NCBI GenBank assembly: GCA_035293965.1
Contig: DATGLW010000014.1
Coordinates: 1-39,466, forward strand
Source: DATGLW01 sp035293965
Lineage (GTDB): Bacteria > Actinomycetota > Acidimicrobiia > Acidimicrobiales > RAAP-2
Length of the DNA: 39,466 nucleotides
Direction of reading: 5' to 3'
Under the pieces are notes generated by a model. That model was not told the DNA's origin. It made no database searches and saw only the letters and a list, made by a program, of their open reading frames with translations. Numbering within the stretch: the first letter of the stretch is position 1; every line of letters begins with the position of its first letter. Below, one piece after another: positions 23,647 to 30,945 of the stretch. Both the position numbers and the translations under genes were made by a program.

Positions 23647-24075
23647 ATGGCCCGACACGAGTACCGCGAGTACCTGGCCTGGGTGCCGCTGTTCGCGCAG
23701 TGCAACAAGAAGCAGCTCGAGGAGATCGGGCGGGTTGCCGACGAAGTGGTGGTGAAGGCCGGAGAGGAGTTCATCCGCCAGGGCGACGTGGGCCGTGAGG
23801 CCTTGATCATCCTCGACGGCAGGGCCACGGTCACGACGGACGGCGCGGTGGTCGCCACGCTGGGCAAAGGGGACGTGGTCGGCGAGCTCTCGCTCTTGCG
23901 GCCCGGCCACCGGCGCAACGCGTCGGTCAGAGCCGACACCGACATCGACGCGCTGGTCCTCACGGCCTCGGGCCTCGACCAGCTGCTCGACGACGTGCCG
24001 GGCCTGGCCAAGCACCTGCTCTACGAGGTGGCGCGTCGCCTCAGTGCCGACGAGGACGTCCGCACGCGGTCCTGA
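23647..24075 (+). CDS. Stand-alone cyclic nucleotide-binding (cNMP) domain protein
   Basis: The 142-residue protein is a single cNMP-binding beta-barrel with its terminal helices: MARHEYREYLAWVPLFAQCN, EFIRQGDVGREALIILDGRA, and the phosphate-binding cassette GELSLLRPGHRRNASVRADT. The cassette keeps the GE pair, and an R/A-S position (RNASV) equivalent to the cyclic-phosphate Arg. There is no DNA-binding helix-turn-helix, so it is not a CRP transcription factor; it may be a sensor acting by protein contact. ATG 23647 follows AAGGGAGACC. It precedes the sugar transferase by 46 bases on the same strand, suggesting co-expression. Confidence 0.88.
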   Translation: MARHEYREYLAWVPLFAQCNKKQLEEIGRVADEVVVKAGEEFIRQGDVGREALIILDGRATVTTDGAVVATLGKGDVVGELSLLRPGHRRNASVRADTDIDALVLTASGLDQLLDDVPGLAKHLLYEVARRLSADEDVRTRS

Positions 24076-24121
24076 GCCCTCGCCGGGCCCGCCCCGGCGC
24101 TCCGGTGGTTACGCTCCATCC

Positions 24122-25585
24122 ATGGCCGATGCGGCCGACCTCGCGCTCGTGGTCGACGAGGGAGCGCCCGGTGCACCCGCCCGGGGTGCGCCCGCCCGGG
24201 GTGCGCCCCTGCCCGCACGTGCGTACCGGCAGCGGACCCTGCTCGCCGGCGACCTGGTCGCTGTCCTCGGCGCCCAGTGCGCGGGAGTGGCGGTCGACCT
24301 GGCGCGCGGCTCGCTGCGTCCCGCGGGCCACGGGGCGCGCCAGATCCTGCTCGTCTCGCTGCCCCCGGTGTGCCAGTTGGTGGTCGCCGTGGTGTCCGGC
24401 CAGCACCGGGCCGGCTCGCGTCGGCTGCCGCCGAGCGGCCGCGGCGACGCGCCGAGCGTGCTCGCTGCGGCGGTCGCAGGGCTTCTCCTGGCGTCGGTCG
24501 CCACGGTCGTGCTGGTCGAGGAGGCGTCGTGGCCCCGCCCCGACCCGATGGCGGTGGCAGCGTCCGCGGCGTGCGCGCTCGTCGGCACCCTCGCGGCTCG
24601 GGCGGCCGTGCACCTCCTGTGGCGATTGCGCCGCCCGGTGCGGGTCCTGATCGTCGGGTCCGGCACCGTCGCCACGCAGTTGCGCGCCCACCTGGAGCGA
24701 GAGGCCGGCGCCTGCGTGGTGGGCTTCGTCGACGACGACCCTGCCCCGCCCACCCCCGTCCTCGGGAAGATCTCGGAGCTGGGGGCGCTCTGCCGCCGTC
24801 TGTCGGTCGACCGGGTGCTGGTTGCCTTCTCGCGGACGCACCCGGCAGACCTCGCCGACACCCTGCGCGAGGTGCACGGCATCGTGCCGATCGCGGTCGT
24901 CCCGCGCTACTTCGAGCTCACCACGTGGCGCTCGAAGGTCGAGGACGTGAGCGGCCTTCCCGTCGTGGCCGTCGCCGGCCCGGCCTCCGGCCCCCTCGAG
25001 GGGGTCGCCAAGCGGGCCTTCGACATCGTCGTGGGGGGAGTGCTCCTGGTGGTGCTGAGCCCGCTCGTCCTCGCGCTGGCCGCGCTGGTCGTCCTGACCT
25101 CGCCCGGCCCCGCCCTCGTGTGCGAGCTGCGGGCCGGGCGCGAGGGCCGCCCCTTCAGGATGCTCGGGTTCCGTACGAGGTGGCGCGATGCCGACGAGGT
25201 GGAAGCCCGGCTCTGCGACGGCCCCACGCCGGCACCACCGAGCCTGGGCCACGACCCTCGGCTCACCCCGGTCGGGCGCTGGATGCGAGAGCGGGGCCTC
25301 GACGGCCTGCCTCGGCTCGTCAACGTGGTGCTCGGCCACATGTCGCTCGTCGGCCCCCGACCCCAACCGCCCGAGATGGCCCGAGCCAGGTACCCTGCCC
25401 GGCCGTACGGGGGTGTCCGCCCCGGCTTGGCGGGCCCCTGGTGCCTGGCGGGCCCCGAGCACCTCGACGCCGAGCACCTCGTCCGGCTCGACGCCCAGTA
25501 CTTCGAGTCCTGGTCGCTCGCCTGGGACCTGCGGATCCTATGGCAGTTGCCGGCTGCCGCCCTTCGATCCCGGCGGGGCCGGTGA
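24122..25585 (+). CDS. Polyprenyl phosphosugar transferase (undecaprenyl-phosphate glycose phosphotransferase family) with altered catalytic dyad
   Basis: A 487-residue membrane enzyme of the WbaP/WcaJ type that would transfer a sugar-1-phosphate to undecaprenyl phosphate to start a surface polysaccharide. The N-terminal half has several hydrophobic helices and a nucleotide-binding-like domain (VRVLIVGSGTVATQLRAHLE). The C-terminal bacterial sugar transferase domain begins KRAFDIVVGG, has a membrane re-entrant helix (VLLVVLSPLVLALAALVVLT) and ends with NVVLGHMSLVGPRPQPPE. The normally invariant DE of ..LDELPQ.. is DG here (LDGLPRL, residues 394-395), and the KFRTM Lys is Gly (MLGFRTR). A 15-bp tandem repeat near the start encodes PARGA repeats. 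No clear ribosome binding site precedes ATG 24122. Confidence 0.85.
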   Translation: MADAADLALVVDEGAPGAPARGAPARGAPLPARAYRQRTLLAGDLVAVLGAQCAGVAVDLARGSLRPAGHGARQILLVSLPPVCQLVVAVVSGQHRAGSRRLPPSGRGDAPSVLAAAVAGLLLASVATVVLVEEASWPRPDPMAVAASAACALVGTLAARAAVHLLWRLRRPVRVLIVGSGTVATQLRAHLEREAGACVVGFVDDDPAPPTPVLGKISELGALCRRLSVDRVLVAFSRTHPADLADTLREVHGIVPIAVVPRYFELTTWRSKVEDVSGLPVVAVAGPASGPLEGVAKRAFDIVVGGVLLVVLSPLVLALAALVVLTSPGPALVCELRAGREGRPFRMLGFRTRWRDADEVEARLCDGPTPAPPSLGHDPRLTPVGRWMRERGLDGLPRLVNVVLGHMSLVGPRPQPPEMARARYPARPYGGVRPGLAGPWCLAGPEHLDAEHLVRLDAQYFESWSLAWDLRILWQLPAAALRSRRGR

Positions 25586-25683
25586 CTGGCGCGAGGGCGC
25601 GAGGTCGAGGCGGTCGCCTGCACAGGGGCAGCCGTGCGGCAGGCCGGGCCAAGCTGTGGGCTCGCTGTGGATGGACCGCGGGA

Positions 25684-25703
25684 TGCCCCCATGCGGGGGG
25701 GCA
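25684..25703 (+). terminator. Hairpin between the sugar transferase and dedA
   Basis: TGCCCCC (25684-25690) pairs with GGGGGCA (25697-25703) around a six-base loop. No T-run follows; it could be a weak terminator or a leader structure of dedA. Confidence 0.25.
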
Positions 25704-25725
25704 GCGCGAGTAGAAAGGGAACCCG

Positions 25726-26400
25726 ATGGAGCACGTACTCGCCACGTGGGGCTACCTCGCGCTGTTCGCCGTCACCTTCCTCTCCGCCATGGGGCTGCCG
25801 GTGGGCTCCGAGTTGGCGATCGCCTCGGCCGGGGCGCTGGCGAGCGGCCAGGTCCTGGCGGGCCATCGCGACCACCTGAGCCTGGGCCTGGTCATCCTGC
25901 TGGCCACGCTCGGCGAGGTCTTGGGTTCGTCGGCCGGCTATGCCATCGGCCTCTTCGGCGGGCGGCCGCTGGTCGACCGGGTGGGCAAGTACGTGCTCTT
26001 GACCCACCGTGACCTCGACCGTGCCGAGGCCTGGTTCGCGCGCCGGGGCGACACCTTCGTGTTCGTCGGCCGGTTCGTGCCCTTGCTCCGCTCCTTCGTG
26101 TCGCTCGCGGCTGGTTTGGGGGAGATGGCCCGAGCCAAGTTCCTCGCCTTCACCCTCGTCGGGTGCGCCATGTGGTGCGCCGCCCTGTCCAGCGTCGGCT
26201 ACAGCCTCGGCGCCAGCTGGCACCGGGTCGTCAAGGACTTCAGCTACGCGGGCTACGTCGCTGCCGCCCTGGCAGTCGTCGCGGTCGCCGTCGTGTTCGC
26301 GCACCGCGTCAGGGCAGTGCGGACCGAGCAGGCGGCCGCGCGGGCCGACGTGGACCTCGGGCTTCCCCTCGAGCCGACCGGCACCCGCACGGAGCCGTAG
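25726..26400 (+). CDS. DedA-family (SNARE-associated/VTT domain) membrane protein
   Basis: The 224-residue multi-pass protein starts MEHVLATWGYLALFAVTFLS. DedA/VTT signature elements are LATLGEVLGSSAGYAIGLFG (the E..G..GY pattern), and FVFVGRFVPLLRSFVSLAAG with the conserved RFxPxxR(S/T) motif. It ends with a membrane helix (GYVAAALAVVAVAVVFAHRV) and a charged tail. DedA proteins are implicated in flipping undecaprenyl phosphate or phospholipids and in membrane homeostasis; next to a polyprenyl sugar transferase, a carrier-lipid recycling role is a fair inference. ATG 25726 follows AGAAAGGGAAC. Confidence 0.9.
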   Translation: MEHVLATWGYLALFAVTFLSAMGLPVGSELAIASAGALASGQVLAGHRDHLSLGLVILLATLGEVLGSSAGYAIGLFGGRPLVDRVGKYVLLTHRDLDRAEAWFARRGDTFVFVGRFVPLLRSFVSLAAGLGEMARAKFLAFTLVGCAMWCAALSSVGYSLGASWHRVVKDFSYAGYVAAALAVVAVAVVFAHRVRAVRTEQAAARADVDLGLPLEPTGTRTEP

Positions 26401-26465
26401 TCAGCCCGAGCCCGGAGCAACCGGGGCCGGTGCGAGCCCGGGCCGGCAGGCAGCCCGAAGCGGCA

Positions 26466-26837
26466 TCAGCCTGAGCCGGAATCAGCCTGACGGGGGTCCG
26501 GCGGATGGCCGGCCGCCGGGCCCGGGCGCGCCACGTCGACCACGTCGTAGGACCACAGCTCGGCGTGCACCGCCACGGGTCGCTCACCCTGCTTCTCGGT
26601 GGCTCCCCGGTGACCGTGAGCGAAGGCGGGCGACTCCGTCCAGGCGCGGAACGCCGCCTCGTCACGCCACCGGGTGACGACAAGCCAGGTCCGGCGCCCA
26701 TCGGTCGGCCTGAGCAGGTCGAACCCCTCGAACCCCGGCGTGCCCTCGACGGCGCCGGCCCGGTGAGCAAAGCGGCGGGCCAGCTCGTCACCCGAGCCCT
26801 CGGGAACGGTGATGGCGTTGATGCGCACGACGGTCAT
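26466..26837 (-). CDS. Antibiotic biosynthesis monooxygenase-fold protein, MhuD-like heme-degrading candidate
   Basis: The 123-residue ferredoxin-like alpha+beta barrel begins MTVVRINAITVPEGSGDELA. From memory it aligns closely to mycobacterial MhuD: Asn7 (RINAI), Arg22-Phe23 (ARRFAHRA), GTPGFEGFDLLRP, and Trp66 (AFRAW) with His74 or His76 (FAHGHRG) where MhuD has His75. These are the heme-contact and catalytic residues, so oxidative heme breakdown with iron release is the best guess. The C-terminal tail (about 25 residues, RPGPAAGHPPDPRQADSGSG) is extra. The ribosome binding site is weak. It is transcribed away from the lon promoter region, and the nearby Fur gene suggests iron-linked control, which is not demonstrated here. 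Confidence 0.82.
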   Translation of the reverse strand: MTVVRINAITVPEGSGDELARRFAHRAGAVEGTPGFEGFDLLRPTDGRRTWLVVTRWRDEAAFRAWTESPAFAHGHRGATEKQGERPVAVHAELWSYDVVDVARPGPAAGHPPDPRQADSGSG

Positions 26838-26975
26838 GGCCGGCAATCTTCGCGCCCTGCAGCGGTGCTCGTTCTTCCATCCGGCCGGACCCACCGTCCT
26901 CGACGGGCCGGGGAGGCTGCCGGGGCACCTGGGAAGGGAGCAGGCGGAGGCCCGGGAATAGAGGTACACCGCGCC

Positions 26976-27000
26976 TGGTTATCTGATTACTCTATTACAG
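26976..27000 (+). promoter_or_regulatory. AT-rich promoter patch upstream of lon
   Basis: TGGTTATCTGATTACTCTAT continuing TACAG is the most AT-rich short stretch in the area and lies 18-43 bases before the lon GTG. It contains the near-direct repeat ATTAC-TCT-ATTAC and -10 candidates TATCTG and TATTAC. No HspR (HAIR) box CTTGAGT-N7-ACTCAAG is present. It could also serve the divergent MhuD-like gene. Confidence 0.4.
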
Positions 27001-27018
27001 AACACCCGGAGGGAAGCA

Positions 27019-29475
27019 GTGGCGGAAGGAAAGCTGGACGAGAACGTGGGCGAGCGGAACCTCGCCTTGCCGCTGCTGCCGCTCACCTCGGGGGTGGTGC
27101 TTCCCGGCATGGTGCTGACCGTTGCCCTCGAGTCGACTGAGGCGCGGGCTGCCGCTGACGCTGCGGACAGTGCGGGCGGCCAGCTGGTGCTCGTGCCCCA
27201 CGTCGACGGCCGCTATGCCAGCGTCGGCGTGGTCAGCGACGTGGTGGAGAAGGGCGCCCTGCGCGGTGGGCTGCCCGCGCTTGCGGTTCGCGGTGTCCGC
27301 CGGGCAGCCGTCGGTGCCGGCGTCGCCGGTACTGGCAGTGCGCTGTGGGTCGAGGCCGAGCCGATCGAGGAGCCGCCGCCCAGTACCGCTGCCGTGGAGC
27401 TCGGCCGGGAGTACCGGGCAGTGCTCGAGAGCATCCTCGAGCACCGCGGTGCGGGGCGGCTGGCGGCACAGCTCCGAGACGTGACCTCGCCCGGTCGCTT
27501 GGCTGACCTGTCGGGCTATTCGCCTGATCTCACGCTGAACCAGAAGGTGAGAGTTCTGGAGACCCTCGATGTCGAGGAAAGATTGAGGCTCGTGTTGGGC
27601 TGGGCGCGCGAGACCCTGGCTGACCTGACGCTGCGCGAGCGCATCCGTTCCGACGTGGAGGAGGGCATGGAGCGCATGCAGCGGGAGTTCCTCCTGCGGC
27701 GCCAGCTCGAGGCGATCCGCAAGGAGCTCGGGGAGCTGGGGGGAGAGCCCGCTGGCGCAGCCGACGACTACCGCATGCGCATCGCCGAGCGGGCGCTGCC
27801 GGAGAACGTGCGGGCAGCCCTGGCGCGCGAGGTGGATCGCCTGGAGCGCACGCCTGAGCAGAGCCCGGAGCACGGGTGGATCCGCACCTGGCTCGACACG
27901 GTGCTCGAGCTGCCGTGGGGGACCGTGTCGGAGGAGCGCCTCGACGTGGCCGAGGCCGCCCGGATCCTCGACGAGGATCACGACGGGCTGGCCGACGTGA
28001 AGGAGCGGATCCTCGAGCACCTTGCCGTGCGGAAGCTGCGAGCCGAACGCGGCGTCGGGCCCGGCGATGGCCGGGGCGCGGGCGCGATCCTGGCCCTCGT
28101 GGGTCCCCCGGGGGTGGGCAAGACCTCGCTCGGGGCGTCGGTGGCCCGGGCCCTCGGGCGGCCGTTCGTGCGGGTGGCCCTCGGCGGGGTCCGCGACGAG
28201 GCGGAGATCCGCGGGCACCGGCGCACCTACGTGGGTGCCCAGCCGGGGCGGCTGGCCCGTGCCCTGCGCGAAGCGGGCACCATGAACCCCGTCATCGTGC
28301 TCGACGAGGTGGACAAGCTCGGGACAGACGTTCGTGGTGATCCGTCGTCGGCCCTGCTGGAGGTGCTCGACCCGGCGCAGAACCACACCTTCCGGGACCA
28401 CTACCTCGAGGTCGACCTCGACTTGTCGCAGGTCTTCTTCCTGGCGACGGCCAACGTGGTCGACACCGTGCCGGCCCCCCTCCTCGACCGTATGGAGGTG
28501 ATCCGCCTGGACGGTTACACCGAGGCCGAGAAGGTGGCCATCGCCCGGCACCACCTCGTCGGACGGCAGCTGGCGCGGGCCGCGCTGCACCCCGGAGAGG
28601 TGCGCATCAGTGACGAGGCACTTCGGGCCGTGGTCGAGGACTACACGCGGGAGGCCGGCGTGCGCTCCCTCGAGCGCGAGCTGGGCCGGCTCCTGCGCAG
28701 GGTGGCCACCAAGCTCGCTGCAGGTGAGCGGGCGGCGCCGGTCGAGATCGACGGCGACGGCCTGCAGGAGTGGCTCGGCCGACCGCGGTTCACACTGGAG
28801 GAGGCCCAGCAGGTGTCCCCGCCCGGGGTTGCCACCGGGCTGGCGGTCACCGGTGCCGGCGGTGACGTGCTGATGGTCGAGACGAGCGTGTCCGACGGCC
28901 CCGAGGAGCTCGTCCTGACGGGCCAGCTGGGCGAGGTCATGAAGGAGTCGGCGGAGATCGCCCTCTCCTACGTCCGCTCGCACGCCCGCCAGCTCGGGAT
29001 CGGCGCGGGGGCCTTCACCGGCAAGAGGTTCCACGTCCACGTGCCGGCTGGTGCCGTGCCCAAGGACGGCCCCTCGGCCGGCGTGACGATCGTGTCGGCG
29101 ATCGTGAGCCTCCTGCGCCAGCGGCCGGTGCCGACGTCACTCGGCATGACCGGCGAGGTCACCCTCCAGGGGCGGGTGCTGCCCGTCGGCGGTGTCAAGC
29201 AGAAGGTGCTGGCTGCGCACCGCGCGGGGCTGACGGACGTGGTCCTGCCCGCTCGCAACGAGCCCGATCTCGAGGACGTGCCGGCCGAGGTCCGTGCGGC
29301 CATGCGGTTCCACCCGGCGCGGACTGTCGACGACGTGCTCGAGGTTGTCCTGGCCGAGAGGTCGCCCGTCTCTGGTGGCCCCGATGGCACCCGCCCGCCG
29401 GCGCCGCTCGCGGCCCGCGGCGTGACCGAGCCGCTCGCGGGCGGCGGGAACGGGCGGCTGGCGGCCGTAGCCTGA
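27019..29475 (+). CDS. lon: ATP-dependent protease Lon (LonA type)
   Basis: The 818-residue protease begins (GTG 27019, GGAGGGAAGCA upstream) with the Lon N-terminal substrate domain (LALPLLPLTSGVVLPGMVLT). A coiled-coil segment follows (FLLRRQLEAIRKELGELGGE), then the AAA+ module with Walker A GPPGVGKTSL (about residue 362) and Walker B VIVLDEVDK. The serine-lysine peptidase domain has Ser686 in PKDGPSAGVTI and Lys727 in GGVKQKVLAA. It degrades damaged and regulatory proteins in the cytoplasm. The C-terminal 40 residues are Gly/Ala-rich and extend beyond the family core. All catalytic residues are present. The substrate set cannot be inferred. Confidence 0.97.
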   Translation: MAEGKLDENVGERNLALPLLPLTSGVVLPGMVLTVALESTEARAAADAADSAGGQLVLVPHVDGRYASVGVVSDVVEKGALRGGLPALAVRGVRRAAVGAGVAGTGSALWVEAEPIEEPPPSTAAVELGREYRAVLESILEHRGAGRLAAQLRDVTSPGRLADLSGYSPDLTLNQKVRVLETLDVEERLRLVLGWARETLADLTLRERIRSDVEEGMERMQREFLLRRQLEAIRKELGELGGEPAGAADDYRMRIAERALPENVRAALAREVDRLERTPEQSPEHGWIRTWLDTVLELPWGTVSEERLDVAEAARILDEDHDGLADVKERILEHLAVRKLRAERGVGPGDGRGAGAILALVGPPGVGKTSLGASVARALGRPFVRVALGGVRDEAEIRGHRRTYVGAQPGRLARALREAGTMNPVIVLDEVDKLGTDVRGDPSSALLEVLDPAQNHTFRDHYLEVDLDLSQVFFLATANVVDTVPAPLLDRMEVIRLDGYTEAEKVAIARHHLVGRQLARAALHPGEVRISDEALRAVVEDYTREAGVRSLERELGRLLRRVATKLAAGERAAPVEIDGDGLQEWLGRPRFTLEEAQQVSPPGVATGLAVTGAGGDVLMVETSVSDGPEELVLTGQLGEVMKESAEIALSYVRSHARQLGIGAGAFTGKRFHVHVPAGAVPKDGPSAGVTIVSAIVSLLRQRPVPTSLGMTGEVTLQGRVLPVGGVKQKVLAAHRAGLTDVVLPARNEPDLEDVPAEVRAAMRFHPARTVDDVLEVVLAERSPVSGGPDGTRPPAPLAARGVTEPLAGGGNGRLAAVA

Positions 29476-29508
29476 CGGTGACCGCAGCCCGACGGGAGGA
29501 GGCCTTCA

Positions 29509-29523
29509 GCCCCAGGCTGGGGC
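29509..29523 (+). terminator. Hairpin after lon
   Basis: GCCCCA and TGGGGC form a perfect six-pair stem around GGC, 34 bases after the lon stop. No T-tract follows, so terminator function is uncertain. Confidence 0.3.
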
Positions 29524-29610
29524 AACGGCTGGGCCACCGCTGCACACGACGGGCGCGGCGAAGGAGCCCGGCCTGCGCCGGGCACGGTGCGACGGAAAGG
29601 GCAGGGCGGC

Positions 29611-29853
29611 ATGGACGACGAGGAGATCATCAGGCGGATCGGAGCCCTCGCGGACGAGGAGCGGCACCTCGAGGAGGCCCATGCCGGTGAGGGCCTGTCG
29701 GAGAACGAGCGGGAGCGGCTGCGGGCTCTCGAGGTGACCCTCGACCGACTGTGGGATCTCCTGCGCCAGCGCCGCGCCCTGCGGCGCTCCGGGCGGGACC
29801 CCGACGCGGCGACCGAGCGCCAGGGCGACGTGGTCGAGCGCTACCTCCAGTAG
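29611..29853 (+). CDS. DUF2630 family small protein
   Basis: An 80-residue acidic helical protein: MDDEEIIRRIGALADEERHL, LSENERERLRALEVTLDRLW, DLLRQRRALRRSGRDPDAAT and VVERYLQ. This is the DUF2630 pattern found across actinomycetes; the function is unknown, and it probably forms a helical hairpin. ATG 29611 follows GAAAGGGCAGGG. The stop TAG at 29851 sits in the first unit of a 15-bp repeat array; reading past it would give HRLQE repeats in frame, showing that the array arose by duplication of the gene's 3' end. Confidence 0.9.
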   Translation: MDDEEIIRRIGALADEERHLEEAHAGEGLSENERERLRALEVTLDRLWDLLRQRRALRRSGRDPDAATERQGDVVERYLQ

Positions 29854-29898
29854 CACCGCCTCCAGGAGCACCGCCTCCAGGAGCACCGCCTCCAGTAG
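29854..29898 (+). repeat. 15-bp tandem array (3 copies) directly after the DUF2630 stop
   Basis: CACCGCCTCCAGGAG at 29854 and 29869, then CACCGCCTCCAGTAG at 29884. The last codons of the gene (CTCCAGTAG) are a partial fourth copy. In the gene's frame the units encode HRLQE, HRLQE and HRLQ-stop. Confidence 0.95.
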
Positions 29899-29955
29899 AG
29901 GCAAGGGGTCCCCGGGGGTCGGCCGCTCACCGCCCCGAAGACCGGCCGACGACCC

Positions 29956-30939
29956 TCAACAGAACGGGTGCGCCACGGTGAGGAGGAACTCACCCTCCTC
30001 GGCGCCGAGCATGGCGTCGACCACGAACCCGGCCGCCTCGAGCTCGGCCGCCAGCCCCTCGGGGGTGAAGCGGGCACTGATCTCGGTGAGGAGGTCCTCG
30101 CCTTCGTCGAACTCGACTGCCAGCCCGAGGTCGTCGATGGCCACCGCCTGGCGGCACGTCGAGCGCAGGCGCATCTCGATCCACTGCGCGGCCGCGTCCC
30201 ACCGGGCCACGTGGTCGAAGCGGGCGACCTCGAAGTGAGCCCCGAGCTCTCGGTTGAGGACCTGCAGGACGTTGCGGTTGAACGCCGCCGTCACCCCCGC
30301 AGGGTCGTCGTAGGCGGCGACGATCCGGGCGGGGTCCTTCACGAGGTCGGCTCCGAGCAGCAGGTGGTCGCCGGCGGTCATCGAGCAATTGAGGTCGAAG
30401 AGGAAGCGCCCGCGGGCGGCCGGGTCGAGGTTCCCGATGGTCCCCCCGAGGAACGCCACGAGCCGGCGCCTGCCGGTCGGGATCCGGTCGAGATGGCGCC
30501 GGAAGTCGCCGACGATCAGGTGGACGTCCAGGCCTGGATAGTCCTCGGCCAGGCCCGCAGCCGCCGCCCGCAGGAACTCGTCGCTCACGTCGAGGGGGAC
30601 GTAGCTGCGCAGCGAGCCGGCGGCGCGCAGTGCATCGAGGATGAGGCGGGTCTTGTCGCACGCGCCTGCGCCCAGCTCGACGAGGGTGTCGGCTCCGGAC
30701 ATGGCGGCGATGGTGCCCGCGTGCCGGCGGAGAAGGTGCCGCTCGGCGCGCGTGGGGTAGTACTCGGGCAGCCGGGTGATCTCCTCGAACAGGCGGCTGC
30801 CCTCCTCGTCGTAGAACCAGACGGGGGGGATGGACTTGGGCTGCGCCCCGAGACCGCTGCGCACGTCGTCCATCAGCGCGGCGCGCAGGTCGCGGGCGGT
30901 CAGGTGAACGTCCACCCGCAGCGACGAGCCCGTGGCCAC
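29956..30939 (-). CDS. egtD: L-histidine N-alpha-methyltransferase EgtD (ergothioneine biosynthesis)
   Basis: The 327-residue SAM-dependent enzyme trimethylates histidine to hercynine. Visible family marks are IPPVWFYDEEGSRLFEEITR, LPEYYPTRAERHLL, the SAM motif VELGAGACDKTRLIL, FLGGTIGNLDP, and FNRNVLQVLNRELGAHF with the substrate-binding Asn. The C-terminal EISARFTPEGLAAELEAAGF matches the family lid. GTG 30939 starts 6 bases after the egtB stop, so the two form an operon in egtB-egtD order. No egtA, egtC or egtE is present in the window. Confidence 0.96.
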   Translation of the reverse strand: MATGSSLRVDVHLTARDLRAALMDDVRSGLGAQPKSIPPVWFYDEEGSRLFEEITRLPEYYPTRAERHLLRRHAGTIAAMSGADTLVELGAGACDKTRLILDALRAAGSLRSYVPLDVSDEFLRAAAAGLAEDYPGLDVHLIVGDFRRHLDRIPTGRRRLVAFLGGTIGNLDPAARGRFLFDLNCSMTAGDHLLLGADLVKDPARIVAAYDDPAGVTAAFNRNVLQVLNRELGAHFEVARFDHVARWDAAAQWIEMRLRSTCRQAVAIDDLGLAVEFDEGEDLLTEISARFTPEGLAAELEAAGFVVDAMLGAEEGEFLLTVAHPFC

Positions 30940-30945
30940 GGCCGC

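Noticed and set aside
26995..29040. Open minus-strand frame of 681 codons antisense to lon
   Set aside because: Lon is unambiguous on the plus strand with all motifs; the antisense frame is compositional.
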